The notes under the pieces were generated by a model that was not told the origin of the DNA, ran no database searches, and saw only the letters and a program-made list of their open reading frames with translations. The position numbers were made by a program, and so were the translations under genes. From Methylocystis parvus OBBP (GTDB lineage Bacteria > Pseudomonadota > Alphaproteobacteria > Rhizobiales > Beijerinckiaceae): a DNA stretch of 64,000 nucleotides. Numbering within the stretch: position 1 is the first letter of the stretch; each line of letters opens with the position of its first letter. The stretch spans positions 2,626,001-2,690,000 of the forward strand of contig NZ_CP092968.1 in NCBI RefSeq assembly GCF_027571405.1, given 5' to 3'. Below, piece after piece: positions 62,234-64,000 of this stretch.

Positions 62234-64000
62234 GGCGTCATCCTTTCTGGCGCATGCGGCGCCTCTGGCCGTTCGTCGTCGCGCAGGACGACATAGATGG
62301 CGGGGATCACGAGCAGGGTCAGCGCCGTGGAAGAGGCGAGGCCGAAGACGAGCGAAATTGCGAGACCCTGAAAGATCGGGTCGGTCAGGATGAAAGCCGC
62401 GCCAATGATCGCCGCCGCGGCGGTGAGGAAAATCGGCTTGAAGCGCACCGCGCCCGCTTCCACCAGCGCCGCGCGCAGAGGCATGCCCTTCTCGCGCAGA
62501 TGGCGGATGAAATCGACGAGCAGAATCGAGTTGCGCACCACGATGCCCGCGAGCGCGATGAAGCCGATCATAGACGTCGCCGTGAAAGCGGCGTTGAAGA
62601 GGAGATGCCCGATCACGATGCCGACCAGCGTCAAAGGCACGGGCGCGAGAATGACGAGCGGCAGCTTGAAGGAGCCGAACTGTGCGACGACGAGCAGATA
62701 GATGCCCAGGAGAGCGACCATGAAGGCCGCGCCCATGTCGCGGAAAGTGACGTAAGTGACTTCCCACTCGCCGTCCCACAGGAAGGTCGGCTGCGCGTCG
62801 TCGAGCGGCTGGCCGTGATATTTGACCGTCGGCGCGCCGTCCTTGCCCCAGTCCATTTTCTTGATCTCATCCTCGACGGCGAACATGCCGTAGATCGGCG
62901 CCTCGAAGCGGCCGGCGACTTCGGCGCTCACCATCTCGGCGAAGCGGCCGTTATGGCGGAAGATCGGATAGGAGCCGAGCTCGCGCGTCGCCTTCACGAC
63001 GTCGCCGAGCTCCACATTCGCGCCCTGCCGCACCGTGCCGCCGGCGGGGAGCGGCGTCGAGAGGATGCGTTCGCTCGGCGTCATCTCCGAACGGGGCAAA
63101 GCGACGGTGATGTCGATCGGCTTGGCGCCGCCGCCTCTTTGCGAGAAGCCGATCTTCACGCCGCCGACCAACGCCCCGATCGTGTCATAGACCGCACGCT
63201 CCTCGACGCCATGATATTCGAGCGCCTCCTGATCGATAGCGAAGCGAAGCCGTTCGGCGCGCTGGCCGAAACTGTCATCCGTATCGACGACGAAGTCGAC
63301 CGCGTCGAAAGCCTTGCGCAGCCTGGACGCAAGATCGCGCCGCGTCTGCGCATCCGGGCCGTAAACTTCGGCGAGAAGCGTCGAGAGCACGGGCGGCCCC
63401 GGCGGCACTTCCACGACCTTGACGGCCGTGCGCGCCGGCATGGGAAGGCCCTTGAGTTTCTCGCGCACCTCGAGCGCGATGGCGTGCGACGCGCGTTTGC
63501 GTTCGTCCTTGGGAAGCAGGTTGATCGCAAGATCGCCCATCTCCGGCATGTTGCGCACGTAATAGTGACGCACCAGACCATTGAAGTTGAAGGGCGCGGC
63601 CGCGCCCGCATAGGACTGGACGGAAGTCAGCTCCGGAATGTCCTTGAGCCGTTCCGCCGCAGCCGTCAGCACGCGATCCGTTTCTTCGAGCGACGCTCCG
63701 CGCGGCAGATCGACGACCACCGCAATTTCCGACTTGTTGTCGAAGGGCAGAAGCTTCACGCGCACGCTCTTCGTATAGAAGAGCCCCAAGGACAGCAGCG
63801 TCGCGACGCCCACGGCGGCGAGAAATTTCTTCGACCGGTCGCGTCCCTCGAGCAGAGGCGTGGCGATGCGCGCATAAAAGTCGCCCATGGCGCCGCGTTC
63901 ATGCGAATGGTCGTGACCAGCGCCGCCCTCCTGTTCGAAACGCTTGCCGGCGATCTTCAGCAAAAGCCAGGGCGTGATCGTCATGGCCACGAAGAAGGAG
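62230..64000 (-). CDS. RND efflux permease (AcrB/HAE family), N-terminus off the window
   Basis: 590 residues of the C-terminal half are visible; the frame is still open at the right edge. Visible: the end of TM6 (FFVAMTITPW), a cytosolic loop with GHDHSHERG, TM7, the second periplasmic pore/docking region and TM8-TM12 (VVRNSILLVDFIRHLREKG is the typical TM10-11 loop). It exports hydrophobic compounds or metals with a periplasmic adaptor presumably encoded to the right. The His-rich loop is unusual for plain drug pumps. Confidence 0.92.
   Translation of the reverse strand, partial: SFFVAMTITPWLLLKIAGKRFEQEGGAGHDHSHERGAMGDFYARIATPLLEGRDRSKKFLAAVGVATLLSLGLFYTKSVRVKLLPFDNKSEIAVVVDLPRGASLEETDRVLTAAAERLKDIPELTSVQSYAGAAAPFNFNGLVRHYYVRNMPEMGDLAINLLPKDERKRASHAIALEVREKLKGLPMPARTAVKVVEVPPGPPVLSTLLAEVYGPDAQTRRDLASRLRKAFDAVDFVVDTDDSFGQRAERLRFAIDQEALEYHGVEERAVYDTIGALVGGVKIGFSQRGGGAKPIDITVALPRSEMTPSERILSTPLPAGGTVRQGANVELGDVVKATRELGSYPIFRHNGRFAEMVSAEVAGRFEAPIYGMFAVEDEIKKMDWGKDGAPTVKYHGQPLDDAQPTFLWDGEWEVTYVTFRDMGAAFMVALLGIYLLVVAQFGSFKLPLVILAPVPLTLVGIVIGHLLFNAAFTATSMIGFIALAGIVVRNSILLVDFIRHLREKGMPLRAALVEAGAVRFKPIFLTAAAAIIGAAFILTDPIFQGLAISLVFGLASSTALTLLVIPAIYVVLRDDERPEAPHAPERMTP

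Overview
The window is about 64 kb of high-GC chromosomal DNA from an alphaproteobacterium. The best evidence is a complete PhyR-NepR-EcfG general stress module, a HisKA_2/HWE-type kinase beside it, matches to the EcfG promoter consensus (GGAAC-N16/17-CGTT) and a CtrA-type box (TTAA-N7-TTAAC). Gene content and intergenic repeats suggest the Hyphomicrobiales, possibly a Methylocystis/Methylosinus-like methylotroph, but no methane or methanol oxidation gene is present, so the genus is a guess. Nearly all of the window is housekeeping or physiology; there is no CRISPR array, insertion sequence, prophage, rRNA or recognisable tRNA.

Layout. 1-5.5 kb: a truncated secreted protein, a 43-residue protein behind a CtrA box, a HAMP-linked adenylate/guanylate cyclase, small membrane proteins and dps with a perfect EcfG promoter. 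5.6-9 kb: phyR facing nepR-ecfG, then a sensor kinase. 9-13.8 kb: a CorC/CNNM protein, a fused AroK-AroB, a NUDIX-like protein and a PhzF protein. 13.8-15.8 kb: two paralogous double SnoaL-like proteins. 15.8-19.7 kb: ilvC and ilvBN, with a leader-peptide attenuator before ilvB. 19.7-24.8 kb: GST, TetR, YebC, LOG and YidB-like genes with repeats. 24.9-29 kb: gmd, rmd and a glycosyltransferase (GDP-deoxyhexose pathway), a C15 tract and a membrane protein. 29-31.7 kb: an outer membrane barrel protein, a PfkB kinase and a secreted FKBP.

31.7-35 kb is the most interesting part. Two transporter genes, a CPA2-type cation:proton antiporter (+) and a DHA2-type MFS transporter (-), converge. Each is preceded on its own strand by a consensus promoter and a fluoride (crcB-type) riboswitch aptamer. 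In both, the 3' strand of aptamer helix P1 can instead pair with the Shine-Dalgarno sequence of the next ORF, which implies fluoride-activated translation. At the antiporter that ORF is a 37-codon upstream ORF ending ATGA into the antiporter start.

35.2-44.3 kb: a glycogen operon glgB-glgC-glgA ending in a 1367-residue GlgX-MalQ fusion. 44.3-48.7 kb: envC-ctpA and ccmC-ccmD-ccmG, mostly with ATGA-type overlaps. 48.7-52 kb: PilZ, TauE and TetR genes, then pspA-yiaA behind three GAAC-N3-GTTC palindromes. 52-58 kb: a trifunctional LplT-PlsC-acyl-ACP synthetase, rsmD and an RluB-type pseudouridine synthase with a long Arg/Gly-rich tail. 58-64 kb: tadA, a patatin phospholipase with a haloacetate-dehalogenase-like hydrolase that lacks the catalytic His, a beta-carbonic anhydrase, and a truncated RND permease with CMD and rhodanese genes. 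All functions are read from sequence and memory of the families; no search was run.
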